Shown: positions 26,224 through 34,880, numbered from the stretch's first letter. The stretch is 62,302 nucleotides of DNA from an uncultured Lachnospiraceae bacterium (GCA_947176065.1 CAMWPB010000020.1:1-62302), one strand, 5' to 3'. The notes: generated by a model from the letters alone, not told the origin. Numbers and translations are program-made.

Positions 26224-27276
26224 ATGATACCAATTTCCGTATGCATTATTACCAAAAACGAGGCTGACCGTCTGGAAAAATGTCTGCAGGCGCTCAAACC
26301 CTATCCGTTTGAAATCGTGGTGACAGACACCGGCTCTGCGGATCAATCCGTAGAAATTGCAAAAAAATACACGGATCACGTCCATGAATTTACTTGGATC
26401 AACGACTTTTCAGCCGCCAGAAACTTCTGTGTCAGCCATGCTTCCCATAATATGATTTTATCTCTGGACACCGACGAATTTATCCGTCCCTTTGACTGGG
26501 ATAAGCTGCAGGACGCCATAGCCGCACATCCCAAGGCATTAGGCGCCATAGAACTGATCAGTTACTTTGATGTGGACGGGAAAACCAAACAGCAGATAAG
26601 CCGTCTGGAACGCATTTTCAACAGACGCCATTATCATTTTGTCAATCCCATTCACGAAGTTCTTGCTCCTCTGGGAAACATAATTTCCTCCTCCTATGAG
26701 GCTCCCGTCAGTGCAGACCATGTGGGCTATCAGGGCACGGAGGAACAATTGCGGAAAAAGGCGGAGCGGGACATAGACCTGGTCCGCTCCGAAATCGAAG
26801 CAGATCCCGAAAACCCCTATCTGCATTTCCAGTTAGGGCAGGGGTATATGCTGATGCGCGACCACGCTGGGGCGTTATCCCATTTCCGCCGCGCGATGCA
26901 GCTCCATCCGGCGCCCGGCGCGGATTATACCCTGATGCTCCTGTGTAATTATGCCGGAATCCTGTTAGACGAAAATCTGACTGATGAAGCGGCCGGCGTG
27001 CTTCCCTATCGGGAATCCTTCTCAGACTCGAAAGATTTTCTCTGTCTTGCCGGGCGGATCTATTTACAGATGGGACAGCCCTTAAAGGCGCTTCCCGAGT
27101 TCGTGCAGGCTTTGAGCGCGCCTAAGTACAGTCTGGAGGATCCCCGCACCCCCAGCTATTATGTCGGTTTCATCTATGAAATGTTCGGCAAACGGGATAT
27201 CGCCCGCACCCACTATGAAAACTGCAACGGCTTCCCGCCCGCCGTAAATGCGCTGAAACGGCTGGACAACGCATAG
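26224..27276 (+). CDS. GT2 glycosyltransferase with C-terminal TPRs, 4 of 4
   Basis: A 350-residue GT2-TPR protein. The catalytic domain reads 'MIPISVCIITKNEADRLEKC', 'VVTDTGSADQSVEIAKKYTD' and 'NDFSAARNFCVSHAS'; the metal site is 'LDTDEFI' in place of the DCD form of the other three copies, so it may differ in specificity. TPR-like repeats follow ('PYLHFQLGQGYMLMRDHAGAL'). It begins 20 nt after copy 3 with GGGCAG upstream, and ends 98 nt from the convergent flagellin gene, separated by a strong bidirectional terminator. Confidence 0.9.
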   Translation: MIPISVCIITKNEADRLEKCLQALKPYPFEIVVTDTGSADQSVEIAKKYTDHVHEFTWINDFSAARNFCVSHASHNMILSLDTDEFIRPFDWDKLQDAIAAHPKALGAIELISYFDVDGKTKQQISRLERIFNRRHYHFVNPIHEVLAPLGNIISSSYEAPVSADHVGYQGTEEQLRKKAERDIDLVRSEIEADPENPYLHFQLGQGYMLMRDHAGALSHFRRAMQLHPAPGADYTLMLLCNYAGILLDENLTDEAAGVLPYRESFSDSKDFLCLAGRIYLQMGQPLKALPEFVQALSAPKYSLEDPRTPSYYVGFIYEMFGKRDIARTHYENCNGFPPAVNALKRLDNA

Positions 27277-27310
27277 ACAGCTTTGATATACTTCACATTT
27301 CTATCTTCGA

Positions 27311-27343
27311 AAAAAGAACCCATCCAATAGGATGGGTTCTTTT
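27311..27343. terminator. Bidirectional terminator, GT2 series / flagellin
   Basis: A 14-bp perfect hairpin (27312-27325 with 27330-27343, AATA loop) with A-rich and T-rich ends, so it can stop both the plus-strand GT2 transcript and the minus-strand flagellin transcript. Confidence 0.85.
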
Positions 27344-27374
27344 GATAGTTTCACTTGTAATGCTATTACAGCGA

Positions 27375-28472
27375 TTAGCCAAGTAAGGACAGTGCCAACT
27401 GGTTGCCCTGGTTTGCCTGAGACAGCATGGATGTACCAGCCTGCTGTAAGATATTGTTGTTGGAGTAGGTAACCATCTCCGTAGCAATATCTGTATCGCG
27501 GATAGCAGCCTCTGCGGAGGTTGTATTCTCTACGATGTTGTTCAGGTTGTTGATGGTGTGCTCCAGACGGTTCTGGATAGCACCCAGATCACTTCTCTGA
27601 GAAGATACGATCTGCAGAGCACCCTTGATGAATGCGTTCAGGGAGTTGAAATCTCTGGTCGTAGCAACGGTCTTAGCATCGCCGCCCTTCAGGTTCTGGA
27701 AAGTGGTAACAACTCTGTTAGCCATATCCTTGTTCATGGTCTTCAGGTTGTACTTGCCATCCTTAACCGTAGAGAAGGAAGTAAGCTTCTTGTCGGTGTC
27801 GATGTGACCCTGCATGGTTGCAGTATCCGACTTAAGACCGCCAGCGGACTGGTTGCCGTACGTGGTAACCGTAGCGTTGAAAGTGCTCTTCTCCAGAGCA
27901 TTGAAGGTGATCGGACCATACAGTTTACTGTTTGTACTTGTGCCGTCAGTACCCCAGTCGCCAATGTAGTTAGCAAGACCGGAAATGGACATGTTAGCGA
28001 TGGAGATGTCGATGTGCTGACCAGCCTCAGCGCCTACCTGCAGACCCTTAACGAACTTACCGTCTAAGAGGTTCATCTCGTTGAAGGTTGTGGTGCTCTG
28101 TACACGGTCAACTTCGCTCATCAGCTGAGCAATCTCAGCCTGGATGGATGCACGGTCAGAAGTTGTCAGGGTACCATTCTCACCCTTAACTGCCAGCTCG
28201 TTCATTCTCTGAAGCATATCTTCAACTTCGTTCAGAGCGCCCTCAGCGGTCTGTACTACGCTGATACCATCCTGTGCGTTAGCAGAAGCCTGTGTAAGAC
28301 CTCTAACCTGTCTTCTCATCTTCTCGGAAATGGAAAGGCCTGCTGCATCGTCTGCTGCGCGGTTGATCTTATAACCGGAAGATAACTTCTCTGTAGACTT
28401 AGCCTGAGAAGAAGTGGTCAGACCTAACATTCTGTTAGAGTTCATCGCTGTAATGTTGTGTTTTACTATCAT
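27375..28472 (-). CDS. fliC: Flagellin
   Basis: A 365-residue flagellin. The conserved D0/D1 N-terminus ('MIVKHNITAMNSNRMLG', 'LSSGYKINRAADDAAGL') and C-terminus ('DIATEMVTYSNNNILQQAG', 'ANQGNQLALSLLG') are intact, while the central variable region is short (about 165-260). It is exported by the flagellar type III system and polymerises into the filament. Residues of the C-terminal region that bind FliW in relatives are present as a helix. Serine and threonine are common in the central region and are candidate glycosylation sites for the neighbouring transferases. Expression: sigma-28 promoter at 28604-28630 and a leader with a CsrA-type hairpin. The gene is also called hag. Confidence 0.97.
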   Translation of the reverse strand: MIVKHNITAMNSNRMLGLTTSSQAKSTEKLSSGYKINRAADDAAGLSISEKMRRQVRGLTQASANAQDGISVVQTAEGALNEVEDMLQRMNELAVKGENGTLTTSDRASIQAEIAQLMSEVDRVQSTTTFNEMNLLDGKFVKGLQVGAEAGQHIDISIANMSISGLANYIGDWGTDGTSTNSKLYGPITFNALEKSTFNATVTTYGNQSAGGLKSDTATMQGHIDTDKKLTSFSTVKDGKYNLKTMNKDMANRVVTTFQNLKGGDAKTVATTRDFNSLNAFIKGALQIVSSQRSDLGAIQNRLEHTINNLNNIVENTTSAEAAIRDTDIATEMVTYSNNNILQQAGTSMLSQANQGNQLALSLLG

Positions 28473-28480
28473 ACTATATT

Positions 28481-28512
28481 CCTCCTTGAATTTTTTGCGG
28501 CATCCATGCCGC
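28481..28512 (-). promoter_or_regulatory. CsrA-type hairpin and SD in flagellin leader
   Basis: The flagellin mRNA leader has a perfect 7-bp hairpin at 28512-28497 whose loop is GG within CAUGGAUG, the classic CsrA high-affinity presentation, and a second GGA-containing site that is the ribosome site itself (AAGGAGG, 28487-28481). The 10-nt gap between them resembles the two-site hag leader of Bacillus. More GGA triplets lie upstream near 28535-28550. Confidence 0.65.
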
Positions 28513-28603
28513 CTTTTTGTTTGTGTGGCTCTTCCTCCGTCCCGTCCGCTGACATCGGCTTCGCCACTGCCTTCAAGTAAATGTTTTACTTTACTTGTAT
28601 TAT

Positions 28604-28630
28604 ATATCGGTGGGAATCCGATATACTTTA
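28604..28630 (-). promoter_or_regulatory. Sigma-28 promoter of flagellin
   Basis: On the minus strand TAAA (28630-28627), a 15-nt spacer and ACCGATAT (28611-28604) match the sigma-28/SigD consensus. The transcript would carry a leader of roughly 120 nt. Confidence 0.85.
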
Positions 28631-28632
28631 GC

Positions 28633-28667
28633 CCCTGAGAAAAAATTTTTCAATTTTTTTCTCAGGG
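28633..28667. terminator. Hairpin terminator after the fliT-like gene
   Basis: CCCTGAG arms (28633-28639 and 28661-28667) continue into A/T pairs, giving a long stem right after the fliT-like stop codon and just before the flagellin promoter. T-runs flank it on the plus side; on the minus strand the T-run is inside the stem. Confidence 0.6.
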
Positions 28668-28673
28668 ACTTTT

Positions 28674-29150
28674 TTACTTTTTGTTATCGTAGAACTGCGG
28701 ATCTACATAGTTTAAGCGGTTCATATTATTATAGTAGTTTTGGCTCACCTTCATCTTGGAGGCTGCCCTGCCGATCTGCTGCCTGCTCTTTTTGAAATAT
28801 GTCTCAGCCTGCAGTTTATTCCGCATTCTGGCCGCATTGATGCCAACCACCTTCTCTGTTATTTCCGCGATCAGCTCCTGCATCCGCTTGATCTCCGTCC
28901 GATAGGCCGACTTATTCTGAATCAGTTCCTCCCTGATCCTGTCGTACACAGCCTCAAAGCCCTCGTCCAGAAGCTCCAGCTTCTCCGCAAGCTCACCCAT
29001 TCTTTCCGTGGAAGCGTCCAAAGCCTCTATATTCAGCTCCTCCTGCTTAAACAGTGCTTCCTGCGCCTCATTCTCCTTTATGACCGCATCGAGAATCCGG
29101 CTTTTTTTCTCCAGACTTTCCAACAGAACCTGCGCGCTGCTCAAACTCAT
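28674..29150 (-). CDS. Flagellar FliT-like chaperone
   Basis: A 158-residue, almost wholly helical protein with heptad-like spacing through residues 5-115 and a polar tail. It is encoded 12 nt downstream of fliS, in the position occupied by FliT (the FliD export chaperone) in other genomes. No enzymatic motif is present. The similarity is structural and positional, not a clear motif match, so the FliT label is provisional. Confidence 0.6.
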   Translation of the reverse strand: MSLSSAQVLLESLEKKSRILDAVIKENEAQEALFKQEELNIEALDASTERMGELAEKLELLDEGFEAVYDRIREELIQNKSAYRTEIKRMQELIAEITEKVVGINAARMRNKLQAETYFKKSRQQIGRAASKMKVSQNYYNNMNRLNYVDPQFYDNKK

Positions 29151-29162
29151 GCCTACACCTCT

Positions 29163-29543
29163 CTACACATGCTGGTTGTTGATCCTCATAACTTGCTTCC
29201 AGGTATCCCTGACACTGCGGAGATGCATGTTAACCTCTTCCAAAATTGCCGTATCCTTTTTGATATTTGCCTGCAGCAGCCGCTGAAGCAGATAGACATA
29301 GATGCGGTCAAAATCCTCCGCTACCGGATATTTGTGATCCAGCGTATTGCGGAACTCCTCGATAATCCGCTGGGTCTTTTTGATATTCACATGCGCCTTT
29401 TCAACCTCACCGTGCTCTATGGCCGCAATAGCGATATTACAAAACTTGATCGCGCCTTCATAAAGCATCAATGTCACTTCCGCCGGGGAAGCCGTTAATA
29501 TTTTATTCGTCGTGTATTCCGCGAAGGGATTACGTGCCGGCAT
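29163..29543 (-). CDS. fliS: Flagellin export chaperone FliS
   Basis: A 126-residue four-helix protein with the family N-terminus 'NPFAEYTTNKILTASPAEVTLMLYEGAIKF', which binds the flagellin C-terminal helix and prevents premature polymerisation. 'LDHKYPVAEDFDRIYVYLLQRL' matches the third helix. In Gram-positives FliS also bridges to FliW and CsrA control of flagellin. GGAGGAG precedes the ATG. It lies between fliD and the fliT-like gene. Confidence 0.95.
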   Translation of the reverse strand: MPARNPFAEYTTNKILTASPAEVTLMLYEGAIKFCNIAIAAIEHGEVEKAHVNIKKTQRIIEEFRNTLDHKYPVAEDFDRIYVYLLQRLLQANIKKDTAILEEVNMHLRSVRDTWKQVMRINNQHV

Positions 29544-29585
29544 AGTTTTTCTCCTCCTTGATCCTACCTGCCTTATTTATAACCG

Positions 29586-32039
29586 TCAACCGCCGAACAG
29601 GCTCGAAAGCGAACTGTTTTTGGATTCCAGCTTCGCAAGCGCCGTCTCCATCGCCGAGAACTTCGCATACCACTTGTCAATATAAGCATTCAGTTTTTCT
29701 TCCTGCTTCTTAATCTTATCGGTATAGTCGTCATAGTCCTCTTTCATCTTCTTATCGTTGTAGAAGGTCAGCGCGCTGCTCATCTTCGTCGCAGACATCT
29801 TCTCCGCCAGCGTGTCGTGCAGATTATTCGTCAGTCCTGTAAAGAACTCCATCACCGCATCGGGATTTTTCGTGATCGCCTCCCGCAGCATATCGGTATT
29901 GTTCTTGGTCTTCACATCGTCCGGGTCGCCGTCGATATGATACGCGTTTTTCTCATTATCCTTCGAATTGAAGTAGCCGAGCGTATTGATGCCGAAATCC
30001 GAGAGATAGAAGTTTACCCCGCCGATCTTGATGCCCTGCATCATGGTCATTTTCATGGCGGAACCGATATCGCTCAGGGTCGAATCCCTTCTGAGCAGGG
30101 AGTCCTTGATCTTCTTCTCCCACTCCTCCACCTCGGAATCCGTCAGCGCGTCCTTCTCCTCCGAAAGGAGCGGCTCATAGTCCTTGGCTGCCTCCGCGTT
30201 ATAAAGGGAGTCCATCTCATTGATCAGCTCGCTGTAGGACTTGATGAAGTCCTTAATCATTTCGTAGATACCGTCCGTATCGTCCTTGGTGGCCACCGTC
30301 ACTTCTTTATCCGTGGTCTCCATGGCCGTGATCGTCATGCCGTTTACCGTCACCGTGTCGTTGTAGGAGCTGTAGGTAACGCCGTCCACTTCAATCTCCG
30401 AATCCTTGCCGACAACCTTGGTAGCCTGCGCTTCGCTCTTCCACTTGGCCGCATTGTTCATAACATCCTGCGCAATCGCTACCTTTTTGTCAAACTCCGC
30501 GGTCACTTCACCGGCCGTCAGACCCGTACCGACAGCCACCTCGTTCCCGGATGCGTCTTTTTCCATATAGGTCTCTACGTCGCCAACCTTGGAATAAGTA
30601 AAGCGATCATTGTTTTTCTTAATCGTCTCCTGGTTGGCCAGCTTCTTGTCATCATTCTGTTTATAAGCGTCATAGAAGCTGTAAACCTGCTCCGCCTTGC
30701 TGATCTTCGTCTGCTGGTCACTGACCGCCTTGGAAGCGTCCGCAACCTTCTTCTCCGCAGCCTTCACCGCATCCTGCAGCCCTGTGTTTGTGGGATCCGC
30801 CTCCAGATCCTTGCGCGCCTGCTCAAGGGCTTCCTTCTCGGTCTTCAGATCCCCCTGCAGCTCCTCTAACTTCCCTTTCATACCGCCGGTGCGCACAGTC
30901 TCCGTCTCATATACGGGCGTACCATCCGTCTCAAATTTCAGATTGCCATCCTCATCCTTGGCCTGCACATATTTAGGCGAGCCATCCGTCTCATACAGAA
31001 GATTGCCGTTTTCATCCTTCGCCTGAACCGGCCGCGTCGTCTTCTTACCATAAATTTCATCATACAGCTTTTCGCCAGCAGCCTTTATGTCCGCCGCCGT
31101 CATGGTGTCAAAGTCGTAGGAGCTGTCGATAAAGCCCGTATAATCGTCATATTTCCCATCGGTATTGCTCTGAATCTCTTTGAGCATATCGACGTTTTTC
31201 TTGTTGGCCTCGTCATAGTCCTTGTTGGCCTGCTCCAGCTTATCGTTCTGCGCCTTCAGGGCTTTCAGCCTGGCAAGGGTCTCTTCCCTGATGAGGTCCA
31301 GATAAGCCTGCGAGGGCGTGCCAGTAGCGCTTCCGGCCCTGTAAGATGCCCAGGTCTCATACTCGCCGCCTGCGCCGGTGATCTTGTCGATGTCCTCCGC
31401 GGAGATCAGCTTCAACGCCTTTAGGGCCTCCATACCTCCCGCATCGTTACCGGACAGATAGAAATTACCCGCTTCACCGGACGTCCAGGAACCGATATAA
31501 ATGCGCTGGTTTTCCTGATCATAGCTTGCCGACAGAGACGTGTTATCCGTAATCGCCTTCACGAAGTCATTGATCTTCATGTTCTCGTTCACGTCGATGT
31601 CTATGGATTCGCCGTTATTATCGCTTATATGAATGGTGCCCGAGCCGGTAAATCCAAGCTGTTTCAGGGTCGCATTGGCTGTATAGTTATAGTTCTTCCC
31701 GGCGTTCAGCTTGCCGCTGGTAATCGCCGCCCGTTTGGACAGACTTGTCACCTTTACGCTGTGCGTGCCGTCCACCTGACCACCCGTCACCTGAATCGCG
31801 TTGGGGTTGGAAACCGTGGTCTTCTTCTTCATGTAAGAAGACTGCATACGCAGATCATCCAGCTTCGTGTAAAAGCTGTAAATCTTCGTATTTAACGCCT
31901 TCCATGCATCCTGTTTCCAGGAAAGCTTCGTCTGCGCCTTTACCAGTTTGTTCTTCTTATAGCTCTGGGCCGAAGCCAGCTCGTTGATAATACTCTCGGT
32001 ATCAAGACCCGAGTACATACCTGTAATTCTGATAGCCAT
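29586..32039 (-). CDS. fliD: Flagellar cap protein FliD
   Basis: An 817-residue filament-cap protein, far longer than the usual 450-550. The conserved N-terminus ('ITGMYSGLDTESIINELASA') and C-terminal coiled coil ('KKQEEKLNAYIDKWYAKFSAMETALAKL') are present. The extra length is a central block (about 220-500) rich in Lys, Glu and Asp, predicted coiled coil, containing two copies of a 20-residue repeat of the form VQAKDE-GNL-ET-G-P-Y near residues 335-380. The cap sits at the filament tip, so this insertion would be surface-exposed and could contact mucus or host ligands. GGAGGAGA precedes the ATG. Confidence 0.95.
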   Translation of the reverse strand: MAIRITGMYSGLDTESIINELASAQSYKKNKLVKAQTKLSWKQDAWKALNTKIYSFYTKLDDLRMQSSYMKKKTTVSNPNAIQVTGGQVDGTHSVKVTSLSKRAAITSGKLNAGKNYNYTANATLKQLGFTGSGTIHISDNNGESIDIDVNENMKINDFVKAITDNTSLSASYDQENQRIYIGSWTSGEAGNFYLSGNDAGGMEALKALKLISAEDIDKITGAGGEYETWASYRAGSATGTPSQAYLDLIREETLARLKALKAQNDKLEQANKDYDEANKKNVDMLKEIQSNTDGKYDDYTGFIDSSYDFDTMTAADIKAAGEKLYDEIYGKKTTRPVQAKDENGNLLYETDGSPKYVQAKDEDGNLKFETDGTPVYETETVRTGGMKGKLEELQGDLKTEKEALEQARKDLEADPTNTGLQDAVKAAEKKVADASKAVSDQQTKISKAEQVYSFYDAYKQNDDKKLANQETIKKNNDRFTYSKVGDVETYMEKDASGNEVAVGTGLTAGEVTAEFDKKVAIAQDVMNNAAKWKSEAQATKVVGKDSEIEVDGVTYSSYNDTVTVNGMTITAMETTDKEVTVATKDDTDGIYEMIKDFIKSYSELINEMDSLYNAEAAKDYEPLLSEEKDALTDSEVEEWEKKIKDSLLRRDSTLSDIGSAMKMTMMQGIKIGGVNFYLSDFGINTLGYFNSKDNEKNAYHIDGDPDDVKTKNNTDMLREAITKNPDAVMEFFTGLTNNLHDTLAEKMSATKMSSALTFYNDKKMKEDYDDYTDKIKKQEEKLNAYIDKWYAKFSAMETALAKLESKNSSLSSLFGG

Positions 32040-32059
32040 TGTTGTCTCCTCCTAACTGC

Positions 32060-32536
32060 CTATAGCTTCTCATCCACAAGAATACCGGCCATCTCCCAGA
32101 TCTTAGCGATCATATCCAGCGTTTTCTCTGGCGGGAATTCCTTGATGACTTCCTTGGTCTCCTTATCCATGATCTTAATCATGATTCGGTTGGTGTCCTC
32201 ATGAACGCCGAAAACAGCCTCTTCGTTGCTGTTATTGATCCTTCTGTTCATCTCCGCGACCGCCTTCTTAAGCTGTTCGGACTTCTGCTGCTGGGCCTGA
32301 TTGGTGTTCGCCTGCTGCTGCGTCTTCGCATTCGCCGGCTGCTGCTGGCTCCCCGCCTCCCCGCCGCTCTTATCGTCCTCCGGCTGCGGTCTCGTCACGG
32401 ACGCGGTCGTCTCATCCACATTGACCGTCTGCCCATCTTCCGGAACTTCCGTGTTCACTGGTGTCACTGCCTGGGGTTTGGATGCTGTCTGTGCCTGGTA
32501 TGTCATGACACTGTTTAATGGTTCAATTGTTGCCAT
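32060..32536 (-). CDS. flaG: FlaG family protein
   Basis: A 158-residue protein: a disordered N-terminal 100 residues rich in Gln, Thr, Ala and Pro (with poly-Gln patches) and a C-terminal FlaG domain 'VFGVHEDTNRIMIKIMDKETKEVIKEFPPEKTLDM'. FlaG is thought to influence filament length and often precedes fliD. The start at 32536 follows GGAGGTGA with 6 nt spacing. It is the first gene of the flaG-fliD-fliS-fliT-like operon. Confidence 0.92.
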   Translation of the reverse strand: MATIEPLNSVMTYQAQTASKPQAVTPVNTEVPEDGQTVNVDETTASVTRPQPEDDKSGGEAGSQQQPANAKTQQQANTNQAQQQKSEQLKKAVAEMNRRINNSNEEAVFGVHEDTNRIMIKIMDKETKEVIKEFPPEKTLDMIAKIWEMAGILVDEKL

Positions 32537-32634
32537 CGTCAATCACCTCCGTGTGATATAAGTAAAAATTAAAGGAATCGTCTCACGATAACGTCCGCCG
32601 CGGGCATACTGACAGACGCAATCTCTTGTAATCT

Positions 32635-32661
32635 ATATCGGAAAAAACCGATAAAAATTTA
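32635..32661 (-). promoter_or_regulatory. Sigma-28 promoter of the flaG-fliD-fliS operon
   Basis: On the minus strand TAAA (32661-32658), 15 nt, then TCCGATAT (32642-32635). It is back to back with the sigma-A promoter of the plus-strand GT4 gene. The leader to flaG is about 95 nt. Confidence 0.82.
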
Positions 32662-32698
32662 GTATCACCCAGAAAATAGTTGAAATAACTTTAAAAAT

Positions 32699-32727
32699 TT
32701 GAAATTGTCAGCCGTTTCTTATATAAT
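32699..32727 (+). promoter_or_regulatory. Sigma-A promoter of the GT4 gene
   Basis: TTGAAA (32699-32704) and TATAAT (32722-32727) with 17 nt spacing on the plus strand, 43 nt before the start codon at 32770. Confidence 0.75.
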
Positions 32728-32769
32728 AATTCCATCAAACCAAACAAACAGATCGGAGAACTGACTTCC

Positions 32770-33903
32770 ATGAATAAGTATAAAATGTGCATGATTCCGG
32801 CTTATCCGCTGGAAAATGTGCAGCTGCTAAAAGACCGTGTGATTCTGCCCTATGTCTGCTACCGCGCCTTTGGGGAAAGTCTGCGCCTTGTCACAAAAAG
32901 TACGGGGGATTACCCTTATCTGTCCTATCTGGAAGGGGCTGAGCTGATTCCCCTGCCGGAGGACCAGTCCCACATGGAGGAGGCCGTCCGCTATGTATCT
33001 GCACACAGTGAAGAGATTGACCTGCTTTTTCTCTTCGGCGCCAGAGGAGAATATATGGAGCTTGCGGCTGCCTACAGGGCGGCGCGCCCCGACGGCCTGA
33101 TCTATATGAAGCTGGACGCCAATATCGACTGGGCGAATGCTTTTCCTCTTTATGACAATGATTTTTCAGCCATGCTGCAAAGCTGTGATGTCATAAGCTG
33201 CGAAGCCAGACATCTTCAGGCGCTTCTCTACAAAAAATGGCAGCGGCCGGTTGAGTACATCCCCAACGGCGTTTATTATCCCCTCTATCCCGAAGCGGAA
33301 ACCGCCCGGTACGAGGAGAAGGAAAACATAATCCTCACCGTGGGAAGGCTGGGCACCGCGCAGAAAAATACGCTTCTGCTCCTGTATGCCTATGCGCTTT
33401 CCTTCGCTGAGCTTAAGGAGCCTTGGGAGCTTGTCATGATCGGCAGCGTCACGCCGGAATTTCAGGCGGACTACGACGATTTCTGCAAGCGTTTTCCGCC
33501 GCTTGCGCCACATATCCGCCTGACCGGAAATATCGCCGATAAGCAGGCGCTTTATCAATATTATAAGCGGGCCAAAATTTTCGCCCTTACTTCCCGTCTG
33601 GAGGGGGGCAGCCCCAATGTGTTCTCCGAGGCCGCTATCTTCGGGTGCACCGTAATCACTACGGGAGTGGACGCCGCCGATGATATGACTGATTTCGGGC
33701 GGGTGGGGCGCATTGTCCCGGATACCGAGGATTTCGAGGGCTTTTCCAGGGCCCTTGTCTCCCTCTGTAACAATCCTGATTATCTGGCGCATAATTTTCA
33801 CGATATGCGGGCGTATATGCGAGAGTTTTTTGACTACGAACGGCTGGCGGAAAGGCTTCACGTTCTGCTCGAGCTGCAGTCTTTGAAAAGGAGGCCGTCA
33901 TGA
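32770..33903 (+). CDS. GT4-like glycosyltransferase
   Basis: A 377-residue GT-B glycosyltransferase. The C-terminal donor domain has the family 4 signature 'SRLEGGSPNVFSEAAIFGCTVIT' (E-x7-E pattern) and the preceding 'AKIFALTSR'; the middle has 'ILTVGRLGTAQKN', the start of the second Rossmann unit. It is probably a retaining enzyme using a nucleotide sugar in the cytoplasm. Its stop codon overlaps the next gene by 4 bp, and it shares a strand with the second CgeB-like enzyme, so three genes form an operon. Divergent orientation from flaG-fliD places it in the flagellar glycosylation context. Confidence 0.88.
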   Translation: MNKYKMCMIPAYPLENVQLLKDRVILPYVCYRAFGESLRLVTKSTGDYPYLSYLEGAELIPLPEDQSHMEEAVRYVSAHSEEIDLLFLFGARGEYMELAAAYRAARPDGLIYMKLDANIDWANAFPLYDNDFSAMLQSCDVISCEARHLQALLYKKWQRPVEYIPNGVYYPLYPEAETARYEEKENIILTVGRLGTAQKNTLLLLYAYALSFAELKEPWELVMIGSVTPEFQADYDDFCKRFPPLAPHIRLTGNIADKQALYQYYKRAKIFALTSRLEGGSPNVFSEAAIFGCTVITTGVDAADDMTDFGRVGRIVPDTEDFEGFSRALVSLCNNPDYLAHNFHDMRAYMREFFDYERLAERLHVLLELQSLKRRPS

Positions 33904-34880
33904 CAATCAAAGCAACTGACACTACTGTCATATTGCAGGAGGGCACATTGCGCCATACGCTTCTGGAAAAGCCGGAGTTTCCGGATTACAGCAACGTCAC
34001 CGCAATGCCCCACTTTACTTATTATTACACCGAAGGAGAAACCATCTGGGACCGTCTTTCCCTCAATATGACGAGATTCGTGGATTTCTGCCGGGACGAC
34101 CTGTATCTGGGCTGTTATGCCCTGATTCTGCGCCGTTTATATCCCCTGCTGCTTTCAGACAACCGGGCAAAAAATCTGGCCGCCTACGGCGCTGACACAG
34201 ACTGTATGGCTTATCGGGTCATACAGGATTTTATGACCTTTCTTCACAAGGGAAATGCCCTGACTGCTCTGGCATTAAGCCCTTTTTCCCTGACTGCGGT
34301 CAGCCCCGGTTCCTGCACAGCGATGCTCTACAGACTGGACGCCTGTCCTGCACCGGCGGCAGTCTGCGATGCCATAAACAGAATAAAACCGGGCGGGCTT
34401 CTTCTCCTCTATACCATAAAGCAGGCTCTGCCCGCAGAACTGACAGCCCTGTGCACACAGGCACAGAAGGATAATTTCGGTTCCTGCACGCTTTATACTC
34501 TGACCGTAGACGACGCTCTTATGGATTTCGCCCGGGCAAACGGTTCCGAATCCTTTATTCTCCTGCGCGCTGCCGAAATCACAAGAAGAGTAAATGACCT
34601 GCAGAATCTGATTCAGGCCATGCTTGCCGGCGCGGCCCTGCCCGGCGACGCCTACTTCATCGCCGTGACAATCCTGCAGCAGACGGAAGAAATTCTCCTC
34701 TCCCTGTATGACTATCTGGAGGACGACGGGCTGCCTGTCCGCGCAAACGCTTTGAAAGAGTCCGTTCTAAACTATTATGTGGGAGTCTGCCGACAGTGTG
34801 ACCTGACTTCCTACAGGGAGAAACTGACACAGTTTTCAGAAATCTTTTTCGACGCTGTCGGAAAGGAATTTCCACAGTAG
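33900..34880 (+). CDS. Protein of unknown function, methyltransferase-like hint
   Basis: A 326-residue soluble protein that I do not recognise. Its ATGA start overlaps the GT4 stop codon. The first 130 residues include an aromatic stretch ('MPHFTYYYTEGETIWDRLSL'). The middle has 'AVCDAINRIKPGGLLLLYTI', which looks like the post-motif-I strand of class I methyltransferases ('LKPGG.LLL'), but the usual glycine-rich SAM loop is missing or degenerate. The C-terminal 110 residues are helical. A structural partner or a diverged methyltransferase for the glycan are both possible. Proteins in this position between two glycosyltransferases are likely to act on the same pathway. Confidence 0.6.
   Translation: MTIKATDTTVILQEGTLRHTLLEKPEFPDYSNVTAMPHFTYYYTEGETIWDRLSLNMTRFVDFCRDDLYLGCYALILRRLYPLLLSDNRAKNLAAYGADTDCMAYRVIQDFMTFLHKGNALTALALSPFSLTAVSPGSCTAMLYRLDACPAPAAVCDAINRIKPGGLLLLYTIKQALPAELTALCTQAQKDNFGSCTLYTLTVDDALMDFARANGSESFILLRAAEITRRVNDLQNLIQAMLAGAALPGDAYFIAVTILQQTEEILLSLYDYLEDDGLPVRANALKESVLNYYVGVCRQCDLTSYREKLTQFSEIFFDAVGKEFPQ

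Noticed and set aside
22811..27276. Assembly duplication of the GT2 genes
   Set aside because: The four copies differ throughout at nucleotide level and in spacing and have separate ribosome sites, so they are true paralogues.
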